A DNA stretch of 38,609 nucleotides. Source: Lysobacterales bacterium. Its GTDB lineage: Bacteria > Pseudomonadota > Gammaproteobacteria > Xanthomonadales > Rhodanobacteraceae. Shown here in pieces: positions 25,987 through 34,523 of the stretch; within the stretch, counting starts at the first letter, position 1; each line of letters begins with the position of its first letter. The DNA lies in NCBI GenBank assembly GCA_014338185.1, contig QUBV01000026.1, forward strand, positions 1 through 38,609, written 5' to 3'. Below the pieces are notes generated by a model, which had not been told where the DNA came from, made no database searches, and saw only the letters and a list, made by a program, of their open reading frames with translations. A program made the position numbers and the translations under genes.

Positions 25987-28845
25987 TCAGCGCTGCGTGC
26001 GCAGCAGTGGCGGCAACTGCGCGCGCAGCGCCGCGCCGCGTTCACGCAACTGCATGCGCGCATCGCGGTCACCGCGTGCGGCCCGCACCTGCAGGTCGAG
26101 CAGTTCGAGTTCGGCGGCGGCATGCGCCGCGTAGTCGACCGCATGGGCCGCGCGCAGGTCCGCGACCAGCGCGCCGGCCGCGTCCAGGTCGCCACGCAGC
26201 AGCTCGATGCGCGCGAGTACCACGCCGGCGTGGGCGCGAAACGGATGCTGTGCGGGCAGGATCGCGAGCGCGGCGGCGTGGGTGCTGCGCGCCAGCGCCC
26301 AGGCTTCGTCCAGCTTGCCGGTGCCGGCCAGCACCTGGGCCAGGCTCGATCCGAAGATGATGACTTCGGGATGGCGCTCGCCATGGCGTGCGCGGTGGTG
26401 CTCCCAGGCTTCACGCAGCAGCGGCAGTCCCGCGTCGGGGTCGCCACTCATCGCGAGCGTGTAACCGAGGCCGCGCCGCGCGATGTCGCTGGTGGGGTTG
26501 CCGGGGCCGAGTGCCGCATCGGCAATCGCCAGTGCCTCGCGGTAGCGCGCGACCGCGCCGGCGTAGTCGCCGCGCCGGAACGCGAGCCCGCCCAGTGAAA
26601 TGAGCGTGGGCACGAGTTGGCCGTTGCGCTCGCCAAGCACGCGCCGGTTGCCGGCCAGCACGCGCTCGAACAGCGCCTGCGCCTCCGCGTCGCGATTGCG
26701 CTGCGTGAGCACGGTGGCCAGTGAGTTGAGCGCGAGCAGGGTCTGCGGGTGGTCGGCGCCGAGCTGCTTCTCGTCCAGCGCGAGCGCGGCGCGATACTTG
26801 GGCTCGGCCGCGTCGAGCTGGCCCGACTGGCGCAAGGCGCCACCCCAGTTCACGAGCACGCTGGCCACTGCGGGATGTTCGGTGCCGAGCAGCCGTACAT
26901 ACAGCGCATGCGCGCTGGCGAGCGCGGCAATCGCCTCGTCATAGCGACCGGCGCCGGCCAGCGCGACGCCCAGGTCCTGCTGTGCCTGCGCCACCGCGGT
27001 GTGGGTGTCGCCGTGCAGTGCGCGCTGCGCCGCAAGCACCTGCTCGAAGCGCTGCACGGCGCCGGCGAAATCACCGCGCGCGTAGGACAGGTCGGCGAGG
27101 ATGTTGCGATCGCGCACGATCGCCGCGGCGCCGCCGCTGGCCTCATCGAGCTTGAGCGCGGCGTTGGCGTCACGCTCGGCCTGCTCGAGTTCGCCCAGCT
27201 GTGCCAGCACGCGCGCCTGCGTGGCCAGCGCCTGTGCGTGCACCGGGGGCGGGGTGCGCGCGAGTTGCGCGGCCAGGCCGGCAAGCAGTTCGCGCGCGGC
27301 CTTGGGATCGCCGTTCAGGCGCAGCGCATCGGCGAGGTCCAGCCGCACCTGCAGCAGCGCTGGCGCCGCGGCGTCACCCGCGCCCGCGAGGGCCGCTTCG
27401 GCAGCACGCAGCCGTTGCTGCGCGGTTGGATAGTCGCCGATGCGGCGCGCGAGCGTGCCGAGCGTGGCATCGATGTCGGCCGCGAGCAGCGGATCGCTGC
27501 CAGGCGCGAGTGCCGCGCGCCGCGCCGCCTCGCCGAGCAATTCGGCCGCGGTGACCTCGCGCCCACGGTTGAGGTCGGGGTCGGCGATCGAGAACATGCT
27601 CACCAGCAGGTTGCGCACCGCTTCGGCGCGCTGCGCCTGCCGGTTGGCGATGCGCGCCTGCCACAGCGCCGCGGCGGCGCCCACGAGCACCGCCGCGGCG
27701 ATCGCCAGCGCGGCGAGGCTGCCGAGGCGATGACGCTGCAGGAACTTGCGGGCGCGGTAGCCACGGCTCGTGCGGTGTGCGAGCACCGGGTGCCGGGTCA
27801 GGTGGCGCTGCAGGTCCTCGGCCAGGGTCTCGGCCGAGGCGTAGCGGTCCGCCGCGCGCGGCGCGAGCGCCTTGGCGAGGATGGCATCGAGGTCGCCGCG
27901 CAGCGCGCGGCGCCGCGCCGCGTCGACCATGCGCGAGGCCTGCGGTGGTGCCTGGGCGGGATCGCGTGGACGCTGCCCGGGCGGCCAGGGTCGTGCCTCG
28001 GTGAGCAGCTCGAACAGCACCAGGCCGAGCGCGTAGATGTCGCTGGCCACCGTGGCCGGTTCGCCGCGCAACTGTTCGGGCGCGGCATAGGCCGGTGTCA
28101 CGCCACTGGCGACGCCGGGTCCGGCCGCATCCCCGGCGTCGGCCGCGGGGTCGAGCAGTGCGGCCACGCCGAAATCGAGCAGCTTGACCGCGCCATGGGC
28201 GTCGACGAAGACGTTGGAGGGCTTGAGGTCGTGGTGCACGATCAGCCGTGCATGGGCGAACTGCACCGCGCGGCACACATCGATGAGCAGGCCGATACGC
28301 CGCGCCAGCGGCAGCCGCCGCCGCGTGGCGTGGTCGGTGATCGGCTCGCCGCTCACGTACTCCAGCGCCAGCCACGGGCTGCCGCGCGCGTCGACGCCGA
28401 CGTCGACCAGGTGGGCGATGTGGGGATGTTCCAGGCGCGCGAGGATCGCGCGCTCGCGGCGCAGGCGGTGGCGGGCGAAGGCGCTGTCCAGTTCTGGATG
28501 GATGAGTTTGAGCGCGACCTGCTGGCGCACCTCGCGATCGTCGCGCTCGGCCAGCCACACCACGCCCATGCCGCCGCGACCGAGCTCGCGCACGAGCCGG
28601 AACGGGCCCACGCGTTCGCCGGCCACGTGCATCGACGTGCCCGCGGTCAGTGGCAGCACCAGCGGCGCGTCGATGAGCGGTTGCGGCGCGGCATCGGCGG
28701 CGAGCAAGGCCGCGAGCTCGGCGGCGAGCGTGGCGTCCTCGCCGCGCAGCGCGTCGAGCAGCGCGGCGCGTGCGCTCGCATCCAGTTCCAGCGCCTCGTC
28801 CAGCAGCGCCGACAGGCGTGCGTAGCGGGCCGGGTCGAGCTTCAC
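25987..28845 (-). CDS. Ser/Thr protein kinase with TM helix and TPR C-terminus
   Basis: A 952-residue Hanks-type kinase. The kinase domain spans about 80-350 with a Gly loop GRGGMGVVWLA at 89-99, Lys113, catalytic loop IVHHDLKPSN (Asp206; the usual HRD Arg is His), DFG at 224-226 and PAYAAPEQ. One transmembrane helix (about 375-395) follows, then some 550 residues of tetratricopeptide repeats (LGADHPQTLLALNSLATVL and similar kinesin-light-chain-type units) that would lie outside or in the periplasm as a sensing or protein-binding part. The start is GTG 28845, overlapping the ECF sigma stop by 4 nt, and the last stop is 12 nt from a convergent gene. The kinase probably phosphorylates the coupled sigma factor, as PknT does for EcfP in Vibrio parahaemolyticus. 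Confidence 0.95.
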   Translation of the reverse strand: MKLDPARYARLSALLDEALELDASARAALLDALRGEDATLAAELAALLAADAAPQPLIDAPLVLPLTAGTSMHVAGERVGPFRLVRELGRGGMGVVWLAERDDREVRQQVALKLIHPELDSAFARHRLRRERAILARLEHPHIAHLVDVGVDARGSPWLALEYVSGEPITDHATRRRLPLARRIGLLIDVCRAVQFAHARLIVHHDLKPSNVFVDAHGAVKLLDFGVAALLDPAADAGDAAGPGVASGVTPAYAAPEQLRGEPATVASDIYALGLVLFELLTEARPWPPGQRPRDPAQAPPQASRMVDAARRRALRGDLDAILAKALAPRAADRYASAETLAEDLQRHLTRHPVLAHRTSRGYRARKFLQRHRLGSLAALAIAAAVLVGAAAALWQARIANRQAQRAEAVRNLLVSMFSIADPDLNRGREVTAAELLGEAARRAALAPGSDPLLAADIDATLGTLARRIGDYPTAQQRLRAAEAALAGAGDAAAPALLQVRLDLADALRLNGDPKAARELLAGLAAQLARTPPPVHAQALATQARVLAQLGELEQAERDANAALKLDEASGGAAAIVRDRNILADLSYARGDFAGAVQRFEQVLAAQRALHGDTHTAVAQAQQDLGVALAGAGRYDEAIAALASAHALYVRLLGTEHPAVASVLVNWGGALRQSGQLDAAEPKYRAALALDEKQLGADHPQTLLALNSLATVLTQRNRDAEAQALFERVLAGNRRVLGERNGQLVPTLISLGGLAFRRGDYAGAVARYREALAIADAALGPGNPTSDIARRGLGYTLAMSGDPDAGLPLLREAWEHHRARHGERHPEVIIFGSSLAQVLAGTGKLDEAWALARSTHAAALAILPAQHPFRAHAGVVLARIELLRGDLDAAGALVADLRAAHAVDYAAHAAAELELLDLQVRAARGDRDARMQLRERGAALRAQLPPLLRTQR

Positions 28846-29414
28846 GACAGCGCGCCCGGCTCGACGTCGAGCAGTTGCGCCAGCAGCGCGCGCGCCTTGC
28901 GCCAGTCGCGCTTGAGCGTGCGTTCGGTCACGCCCAGCAGCGGCACGATCTCGCTCAGTTCCAATCCGCCGAACACGCGCCATTCGACCAGGCGGCCGAG
29001 CCGCGCGTCGCACGCGCTGAGCCGGGTCAGCGCCTGGTCGAGCGCAAGCACGCGGTCGGGCGCGCCGAGGGCGTCGCCCTGCTCGTCGAGCGTGACCGCG
29101 ACGAGGCCGCCGCCGCGCCGCTGCGCCTGCCTGCGCCGCGCATGGTCGACCGCGATGCTGCGCATCGCGCTGGCGGCATAGGCGTAGAAGTGGCCGCGGT
29201 CGGCAAAGCGGGCCTGGTTGCCGAGCAGGCGCAGGAACGCCTCGTGCACGAGTGCGGTGGTGCACAGGCTGTCGTCGGCGCCGGCGCTGGCGAGGCGGCT
29301 GTGCGCGATGCGCCGCAGTTCGTCGTAGATCAGGGGGGCCAGTTGGGTCGCGGCCGTGGCATCACCGTCACGTGCCGCCGCGAGCAGCAGGGTGATGTCG
29401 TCGGCAGTGGCCAT
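28842..29414 (-). CDS. kinase-linked ECF sigma factor (ECF43/TIGR02999-type), copy 1
   Basis: A 190-residue sigma factor with region 2 (about 5-90) and region 4 (about 125-185, GVTERTLKRDWRKARALL). In region 2.2 the acidic D-A-E-D of ordinary ECF factors is replaced by CTTALVHEAFLRLL at 51-64, leaving Thr52-Thr53 where acid residues normally contact core polymerase. This is the mark of ECF factors activated by a Ser/Thr kinase: phosphorylation of such a Thr restores the charge. The gene is translationally coupled to a TPR-bearing Ser/Thr kinase. GAGG 7 nt upstream supports ATG 29414; the longer frame to 29513 would overlap the metK terminator. A possible -10, CATACT, lies at 29450-29445. Confidence 0.92.
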   Translation of the reverse strand: MATADDITLLLAAARDGDATAATQLAPLIYDELRRIAHSRLASAGADDSLCTTALVHEAFLRLLGNQARFADRGHFYAYAASAMRSIAVDHARRRQAQRRGGGLVAVTLDEQGDALGAPDRVLALDQALTRLSACDARLGRLVEWRVFGGLELSEIVPLLGVTERTLKRDWRKARALLAQLLDVEPGALS

Positions 29415-29479
29415 CGCGAAGCCTCGCGCCAGCGGTGCGCGCGCAGTATGCGCGCGCCGCGAGCGGCGCCGCAAACGCA

Positions 29480-29503
29480 CACGGGCCGCTGTTGCGGCCC
29501 GTG
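29480..29503 (-). terminator. metK: metK terminator candidate
   Basis: Perfect 10-bp arms 29480-29489 and 29494-29503 (CACGGGCCGC and its complement on the minus strand) with a 4-nt loop lie 26 nt after the metK stop. On the minus strand the stem is followed by a short GTTTG-type U-containing stretch rather than a long U run. The position before the next gene's leader supports a terminator. Confidence 0.65.
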
Positions 29504-29528
29504 GCGGTGGCAAGCCCGGCGATGCGGC

Positions 29529-30728
29529 TTACTTGAGGCCGGCGGCCTTGCGCAGCTCGGCGGCCTTGTCGGTCTTCTCCCACGAAAACGTGGTGAAGGT
29601 TTCGCCGTTGGCAAGCGTCACCTGCTGCGGCGTGCGGCCGAAATGGCCATAGCTCGCGGTGGCCTGGTACATCGGGTGCACGAGGTCGAGCATCTTGATG
29701 ATGCCGTACGGGCGCAGGTCGAAATGGTTGCGGATGAGCTTTTCGATCTTGTCGTCGCTGATCCTGCCGGTGCCGAAGGTGGTCACCGAGATCGAGGTCG
29801 GATGGGCCACGCCGATCGCGTAGGACACCTGCACCTCGCAGCGGTCGGCGATGCCCGCGGCCACGATGTTCTTGGCCACGTAACGCGCGGCATAGGCCGC
29901 CGAGCGGTCGACCTTGGACGGATCCTTGCCCGAGAACGCACCGCCGCCATGGCGGGCCCAGCCGCCGTAGGTGTCGACGATGATCTTGCGACCGGTCAGG
30001 CCGCAGTCGCCGACCGGACCGCCGATCACGAACTTGCCGGTCGGGTTGATGTGGAACTTGGTGCCCTTGTGGATCCACTTCTTGGGCAGCACCGGGTCGA
30101 TGATGTGGGCGCGCACGGCCTCGATGAGGTCCTTCTGCTTGATCGAAGGATCATGCTGGGTGGACAGCACCACCGCGTCGATCGCGACTGCCTTGCCGTT
30201 CTCGTAGCGCAGCGTGACCTGGCTCTTGGCATCCGGGCGCAGCCACGGCAGTGGCGAGTTCTTCTTCTTGCGGATCTTCGCCTGCTGCTCGACCAGGCGG
30301 TGCGAGAGGTGGATCGCGGCCGGCATGAAGGTGTCGGTCTCGCTGGTGGCGTAGCCGAACATGAGGCCCTGGTCGCCCGCGCCCTGTTCCTCGGGCTTCT
30401 TGCGGTCGACGCCCTGGTTGATGTCGGGCGACTGCTTGCCGATCAGGTTGAGCACGCCGCAGGTGGCGCCGTCGAAGCCGACCGTGGAGCTGTCGTAGCC
30501 GATGTCGAGGATGACCTTGCGCGTGAGCGCCTCGAGGTCGATCCACGCGCTGGTGGTGATTTCGCCGGCGACGATCGCCACGCCGGTCTTGACCATGGTT
30601 TCGCAGGCCACGCGCGCGCGCTTGTCCTGGGCGATGATCGCGTCGAGCACGGCATCGGAAATCTGGTCGGCAATCTTGTCCGGATGGCCTTCGGAGACCG
30701 ATTCGGAGGTAAACAGGTAGCTGCTCAT
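29529..30728 (-). CDS. metK: S-adenosylmethionine synthetase
   Basis: A 399-residue cytoplasmic enzyme making SAM from methionine and ATP. Signatures intact: [20 protein letters not shown] near the N-terminus with the ATP-binding His, [12 protein letters not shown] for the flexible loop and catalytic Asp, [19 protein letters not shown] for the phosphate loop, and [11 protein letters not shown]. Length matches the family. ATG 30728 is chosen over the in-frame ATG 30779 because the -10-like TATCAT at 30783-30778 overlaps that upstream codon and homologs begin with [15 protein letters not shown]. The best SD-like AAGGA is about 12 nt upstream, rather far. The gene follows a heme A synthase-like gene on the same strand. 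Confidence 0.98.
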   Translation of the reverse strand: MSSYLFTSESVSEGHPDKIADQISDAVLDAIIAQDKRARVACETMVKTGVAIVAGEITTSAWIDLEALTRKVILDIGYDSSTVGFDGATCGVLNLIGKQSPDINQGVDRKKPEEQGAGDQGLMFGYATSETDTFMPAAIHLSHRLVEQQAKIRKKKNSPLPWLRPDAKSQVTLRYENGKAVAIDAVVLSTQHDPSIKQKDLIEAVRAHIIDPVLPKKWIHKGTKFHINPTGKFVIGGPVGDCGLTGRKIIVDTYGGWARHGGGAFSGKDPSKVDRSAAYAARYVAKNIVAAGIADRCEVQVSYAIGVAHPTSISVTTFGTGRISDDKIEKLIRNHFDLRPYGIIKMLDLVHPMYQATASYGHFGRTPQQVTLANGETFTTFSWEKTDKAAELRKAAGLK

Positions 30729-30777
30729 CGCGGCGACATATCCTTCAATACGGATGGATGGATAAACAAGGTCGCGC

Positions 30778-30783
30778 ATGATA
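30778..30783 (-). promoter_or_regulatory. metK: candidate metK -10 element
   Basis: TATCAT on the minus strand, preceded by TG one base further up (extended -10 style), lies about 50 nt before the metK start and would give a short leader of about 43 nt. That leader is too short for a SAM riboswitch, and none is recognisable. The -35 is weak. Confidence 0.45.
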
Positions 30784-30823
30784 CACGCGCGCGGCGCCCG
30801 ATGCACAGCGTCGCCACCCGCGT

Positions 30824-31732
30824 TCAGGCCAGCCGCGCCAGCCAGCCCAGCAGCAGCGCGCCGGCGAGGTTGTGGGCCAGTGCCTGCGCCAGGCTGGGCG
30901 TTGCCACCGCGCTGAGCACGAGCAGCACCTGCAGCGCGAGCAGCACGGCCAGGGGCGCATGCCCGGCCCGCGCGCGCTCGCGCCACGCGGTCCAGTCCAG
31001 CCACAGCAGCAGCGCCAGCGCGAGCGCCGCTGCCGCCTGGTGCAGCAGCGGCAGCCACGCGCCACGCTGCAACGCGAGCTGGGCAGTGGCCTCGCCCCGC
31101 GCCAGCCACGGGTCGAGCACGCGCCAGTCCCAGTCGGCGCCGCGCGCGGCCTCGATGCAGTCGCGCCAGCCGGCGCAGGTGGGCGGCAACGCACCGGCGC
31201 TGTACAGGCCGCCCACGACCACGCTGGCCAGCACCGCGGGCAGCGCCCAGCCGGCCGCGCGCCGCAGCCGCGGTGACGCCACGCGTCCGGCGGCCACCGC
31301 GGCCAGGCGCAGGCACAGCGCGAGCATGAGGAAGCCGCCGACGAGGTTGCCCAGCACCACCGCGGGCAGCGTCGAGCCGCGCGCGGCGATGCCCAGTCCG
31401 GCCAGCCACAGCGTGCACAACACGATGCCCAGCGCCAGGCCCGCCTCGCGCCGCAGCAGCGGACGCGGCAATGCGGCCGCCAGCAGCGTGAGCGCGAGCA
31501 CGAGCAGCACGCTCGCGATCACGCGATGGAGGGCGCGCGCGAGCACGATCGCAGCCTCCGGCGCGGTCGCATCGGCAGCGCCCAGCGGGCCGTGCGCGAG
31601 GCGGATGAACGCGCTCAGGCCGATCACGCCGAGCATGAGCGCGGCCGCGAGCATGGCCAGTGAACGCAACAGGCGCTGCCGCCGCAGCACGCGTGCGGCC
31701 GGGATGGAATCAGCGGGGGACGTGGGTGACAT
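30824..31732 (-). CDS. COX15/CtaA-family heme A synthase-like membrane protein
   Basis: A 302-residue integral membrane protein with about eight hydrophobic helices in two four-helix halves. Conserved His residues of the family are placed as expected: [11 protein letters not shown] in the second helix, [15 protein letters not shown] in the second half and [12 protein letters not shown] at the end; [10 protein letters not shown] near the first loop fits the ARL-x-x-G-L pattern. CtaA oxidises the heme O methyl group to formyl in making heme A for cytochrome aa3 oxidases. The start at 31732 lacks a clear ribosome binding site; the frame extends upstream into a region of low-complexity sequence. 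No cytochrome oxidase genes are in view. Confidence 0.75.
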   Translation of the reverse strand: MSPTSPADSIPAARVLRRQRLLRSLAMLAAALMLGVIGLSAFIRLAHGPLGAADATAPEAAIVLARALHRVIASVLLVLALTLLAAALPRPLLRREAGLALGIVLCTLWLAGLGIAARGSTLPAVVLGNLVGGFLMLALCLRLAAVAAGRVASPRLRRAAGWALPAVLASVVVGGLYSAGALPPTCAGWRDCIEAARGADWDWRVLDPWLARGEATAQLALQRGAWLPLLHQAAAALALALLLWLDWTAWRERARAGHAPLAVLLALQVLLVLSAVATPSLAQALAHNLAGALLLGWLARLA

Positions 31733-31847
31733 GCGGCTGGACCGGGATGCGGGCGCGATCGGCAACGATGCGGCAGCCGCCGCGCCAGGGCAAGTGCGCG
31801 CCCCCGTCGGCGCGTCGTGCCGCGCGCCGGCACCGCGCCCGTGCGGA

Positions 31848-33311
31848 TCAGTGCAGCAGCATCGGCTCGAAATCGTCGGCGAACAGGGAAGCCTCGTGCT
31901 GCAGCTCATGGGCACCGATGTCGCAGCGCGCGTTGCCGTCGGCGTCCGCATCGGCCGGGCGGTCCTGGTCGAGCGCATCGCCTGCGGTGCAGGCGCCGCT
32001 GGTGGGGTCGCCGGGTGGGGTGGGGTCGCCCGCATCCAGCGCCGGGGAACCCGCGAACAGGTCGATCACCGGCAGCGAGGCCGCGGCGGCACCGACCACG
32101 CGCAAGCCGCGGATGCGCAGGTCGCCGGTGTCGACCACGCTGCCCGCGTCGAGTCCGGCGCAGCTGGCGTCGGCGAACAGGTTGTGGCCGCTGCCCACCA
32201 GTTCCGCCACCGCGTTGAACGAACACAGGGCGCCGCCGTCGGCGCTCGCGGCCAGCAGGTTGTTGGCGAAGGCGTCGATCACGGTGTTGACCCCACGCAG
32301 TTCCAGGTGTGCGCCCGCGGCGGCAGCGCCCTGGTTGCGCCAGAAGCTGTTGTTGCGCGCGTTGATGCGGGCCTCGGCCAGCACCAGCGCCGGCCCGCCC
32401 TGGTTGCCCGCGAAGGTGCAGTTGCCCAGCGTCACCTGCATCGCGGTGTTGGCCGATGTGGCCATGGCGAGGACCGCGGCACCATCGCCGGCAACATTGC
32501 CTGCGAACAGGGATTGGCGCACCGTGGCGGTGGCGTCGTTGCGCGCGTAGATCGCGCCACCGCTGCTCGCGATCAGGCTGGCGGCGTGCTCGGCGCGGTT
32601 GTCGATGAAGCGGCTGCGCAGCACGGTGAGCGGCGTGCCGCCAGCCAGCGCGCCGCCGGAGCTGATTGCGCCGGCGCTGCCGATCGCGCGATTGGACTGG
32701 AAGTGCGAGTTCTCGATCCACAACTGGTTTTGGACGTAGACCGCACCACCCAGCGCCACGCCGCTGTCGGATTCGACGCGGTTGTCGACGAAGGTCGAGT
32801 CGTGGATGAAGAGCTTGCCGTGGGAGCGGATCGCACCGCCTCGCGCAGGTGCGCCGTTCGACACCGCCGTGCAGCCACGTACTTGCACCTGCTGCAGCAC
32901 GATCGGTGAATTGCCGAACTCGGTGTGGATGCAGCCGCCCGCGGCAGCAGCGAAGCCGTCGCGCAGGGTCATGTTGCGCAACGTCAGTGCGCTGGCGCTG
33001 CCGAGCGAGAACAGCCGGTGCAGACCCTGGCCATCGATGACCAGCCCGCTGCTGGCGCTCGCGTCCAGCACCAGTGCGCGGCCGCTGCCCGCGGGCAGCG
33101 TGGAGTCGAGCTGGATCACGCTGTCGGCCGGCAGGGCAAATTCGATGGTGTGCGACGAGCCCGCGGTCGCGTAGGCGGCGGCCATGGCCGCACGCAGCGA
33201 GCCCGCACCGGCATCGGCGCTGCTGGTCACGGTGAAGGTGGCGGCGTGAGCCGCGGCCGACAGCATGGCCAGCGCGGTGAGGCAGGAGGAGGCAAGGCGT
33301 GATACCGGCAT
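31848..33311 (-). CDS. secreted beta-helix protein with choice-of-anchor Q domain
   Basis: About 487 residues: signal peptide 1-23 (cleavage after AHA), then a CSLREA-like opening, FTVTSSADAGAGSLRAAMAAA, and beta-helix rungs rich in Asn, Gly and Ala (GGAIRSHGKLFIHDSTFVDN, GGAVYVQNQLWIENSHFQSN and GGAIYARNDATATVRQSLFAGN), a GGA(I/V)-x-x-x-x repeat like those of polymorphic outer-membrane proteins. The choice-of-anchor Q end has SPALDAGD near 425 and ARCDIGAHELQ near 470. The tail ASLFADDFEPMLLH carries the shared LFxDxFE motif. CGGAG 8 nt before ATG 33311 supports the start. It is divergent from a VWA-PAN gene across a spacer with a strong palindrome. Confidence 0.87.
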   Translation of the reverse strand: MPVSRLASSCLTALAMLSAAAHAATFTVTSSADAGAGSLRAAMAAAYATAGSSHTIEFALPADSVIQLDSTLPAGSGRALVLDASASSGLVIDGQGLHRLFSLGSASALTLRNMTLRDGFAAAAGGCIHTEFGNSPIVLQQVQVRGCTAVSNGAPARGGAIRSHGKLFIHDSTFVDNRVESDSGVALGGAVYVQNQLWIENSHFQSNRAIGSAGAISSGGALAGGTPLTVLRSRFIDNRAEHAASLIASSGGAIYARNDATATVRQSLFAGNVAGDGAAVLAMATSANTAMQVTLGNCTFAGNQGGPALVLAEARINARNNSFWRNQGAAAAGAHLELRGVNTVIDAFANNLLAASADGGALCSFNAVAELVGSGHNLFADASCAGLDAGSVVDTGDLRIRGLRVVGAAAASLPVIDLFAGSPALDAGDPTPPGDPTSGACTAGDALDQDRPADADADGNARCDIGAHELQHEASLFADDFEPMLLH

Positions 33312-33356
33312 GGGAACGGCTCCGTGGTGGGAGCCGGCCCAAACGGCAAACCGCGG

Positions 33357-33391
33357 CCGAAGCGGACATCGCATCGCGATGTCCGCTTCGG
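33357..33391. repeat. perfect 16-bp inverted repeat in a divergent promoter region
   Basis: Arms 33357-33372 and 33376-33391 are perfectly complementary (CCGAAGCGGACATCGC and its complement) with a 3-nt ATC centre. Outside it, AAACGG (33341-33346) and CCGTTT (33395-33400) form a second, imperfectly nested pair. Because the flanking genes are divergent (starts at 33311 and 33456), this cannot be the terminator of either. It may be an operator for a dimeric regulator or a dispersed palindromic repeat. Confidence 0.8.
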
Positions 33392-33455
33392 GCACCGTTT
33401 CCCGTTGAGGTCGGTCCAGGCGGCAGCCCAGCCGTCGCTGCACGGAATCCCGACC

Positions 33456-34487
33456 ATGAAGCCGATCCTTTGCCTGCTCGCCATCGCCCTGCTGTGGTCG
33501 TGGCCGGCCCACGCCGCCGACACCACCCGACCCGCCAGCCTGCTGGTGCTCGACGCATCGGGGTCGATGTGGGGCCAGGTCGATGGTCGCGCCAAGATCG
33601 AGATCGCGCGCGAGGCGATCGACGGTCTGCTTGCCGACTGGGACGCCGCCACCGACCTGGGCCTGATGGCCTACGGCCACCGACGCAAGGGCGACTGCGC
33701 CGACATCGAACTGCTGCAACCGGTGGCGCGGTTCGATGCGACCGCGATCCGTGGCCAGGTGGCCGCGCTGCAGCCCAAGGGCATGACGCCGATCGCCGAC
33801 TCGGTGCGCGCCGCGGCCGTGGCCCTGCGCCATGCCGAGCGCAAGGCCACCGTGATTCTGGTCAGTGACGGCGATGAGACCTGCCATGCCGATCCGTGCG
33901 CGGTGGGCGCCGAGCTGGAGGCCGCCGGTGTGGACTTCACCGCCCACGTGATCGGCTTCGACCTGGGCAGCAATGCACGCGCGCGCGAGCAGCTGCAGTG
34001 CCTGGCGCGTACGACCGGCGGGCGCTACCTCGATGCCCGCGATGCGCGCGAGCTGCGCGGGGCGATGAAGTCGGTGGCCGCGACCCCGCCCGCCCCCGCC
34101 GAGCCGCACGAGTGTGGCCGTTTCGTCACTGCGGAACCGTATCTCGACGGCATGGCGACCTGGCCGACCGGTGGCACCGCGACCGACCTGGCCATGGACC
34201 GGCGCGAGGATTTCCCGCCAGTGGAACTGGCGCCCGCGGCGCAGCCGCAGGAATGTCGTGCCCTGTGCGAGGCCGATGCGCAGTGCACTGCATGGTGGTT
34301 CGAGTCGGTCGGCAGCAATTTCCGTGAACAGCCTGCCTGCTTCCGCTGGGATGCGAGCGTGGCCTTGTCACCGCCCCAGCCGGGACACCCGGGCAGCGCG
34401 ATGGGCGTCAAGCCTGGCGTGCGCCAGATCGTGCTCAAGGCGGGCCAGGATTGCGCGGACGCCGAACCGGAGCAGGGCGGCGGCTGA
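33456..34487 (+). CDS. secreted VWA-PAN domain protein
   Basis: About 343 residues: signal peptide 1-20 (cleavage after AHA), a von Willebrand factor A domain (about 25-200) with an intact MIDAS metal site (DASGS at 33-37, plus Thr in GMTPIADS and SDGDET), then a Cys-rich PAN/Apple-like domain (about 205-335; ECRALCEADAQCTAWW with CF/WxW style Cys pairs). VWA domains bind protein partners through metal; PAN domains bind proteins or carbohydrates. A periplasmic or surface adhesion role is likely, partner unknown. The start has a weak CGGA upstream. It is divergent from a secreted beta-helix protein, separated by a spacer with a 16-bp palindrome, and converges on a kinase gene. Confidence 0.87.
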   Translation: MKPILCLLAIALLWSWPAHAADTTRPASLLVLDASGSMWGQVDGRAKIEIAREAIDGLLADWDAATDLGLMAYGHRRKGDCADIELLQPVARFDATAIRGQVAALQPKGMTPIADSVRAAAVALRHAERKATVILVSDGDETCHADPCAVGAELEAAGVDFTAHVIGFDLGSNARAREQLQCLARTTGGRYLDARDARELRGAMKSVAATPPAPAEPHECGRFVTAEPYLDGMATWPTGGTATDLAMDRREDFPPVELAPAAQPQECRALCEADAQCTAWWFESVGSNFREQPACFRWDASVALSPPQPGHPGSAMGVKPGVRQIVLKAGQDCADAEPEQGGG

Positions 34488-34496
34488 CGTCGCACA

Positions 34497-34523
34497 AGCC
34501 GGCCGTGTCGCCAGCGGCCGGCT
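34497..34523. terminator. bidirectional terminator candidate
   Basis: Arms AGCCGGCCG (34497-34505) and CGGCCGGCT (34515-34523) pair perfectly around a 9-nt loop. They sit between the convergent stops of the VWA-PAN gene (34487) and the kinase (34523), overlapping the latter's stop codon by one base. No U run follows. Confidence 0.55.

Noticed and set aside
30729-30783. SAM riboswitch in the metK leader
   Set aside because: The leader is only about 43 nt if TATCAT is the -10, and no SAM-I, SAM-II or related motif is visible.
28770-32909. 1379-codon plus-strand frame over metK and the heme A synthase region
   Set aside because: It lies antisense to metK, whose identity is certain, and shows no domain.
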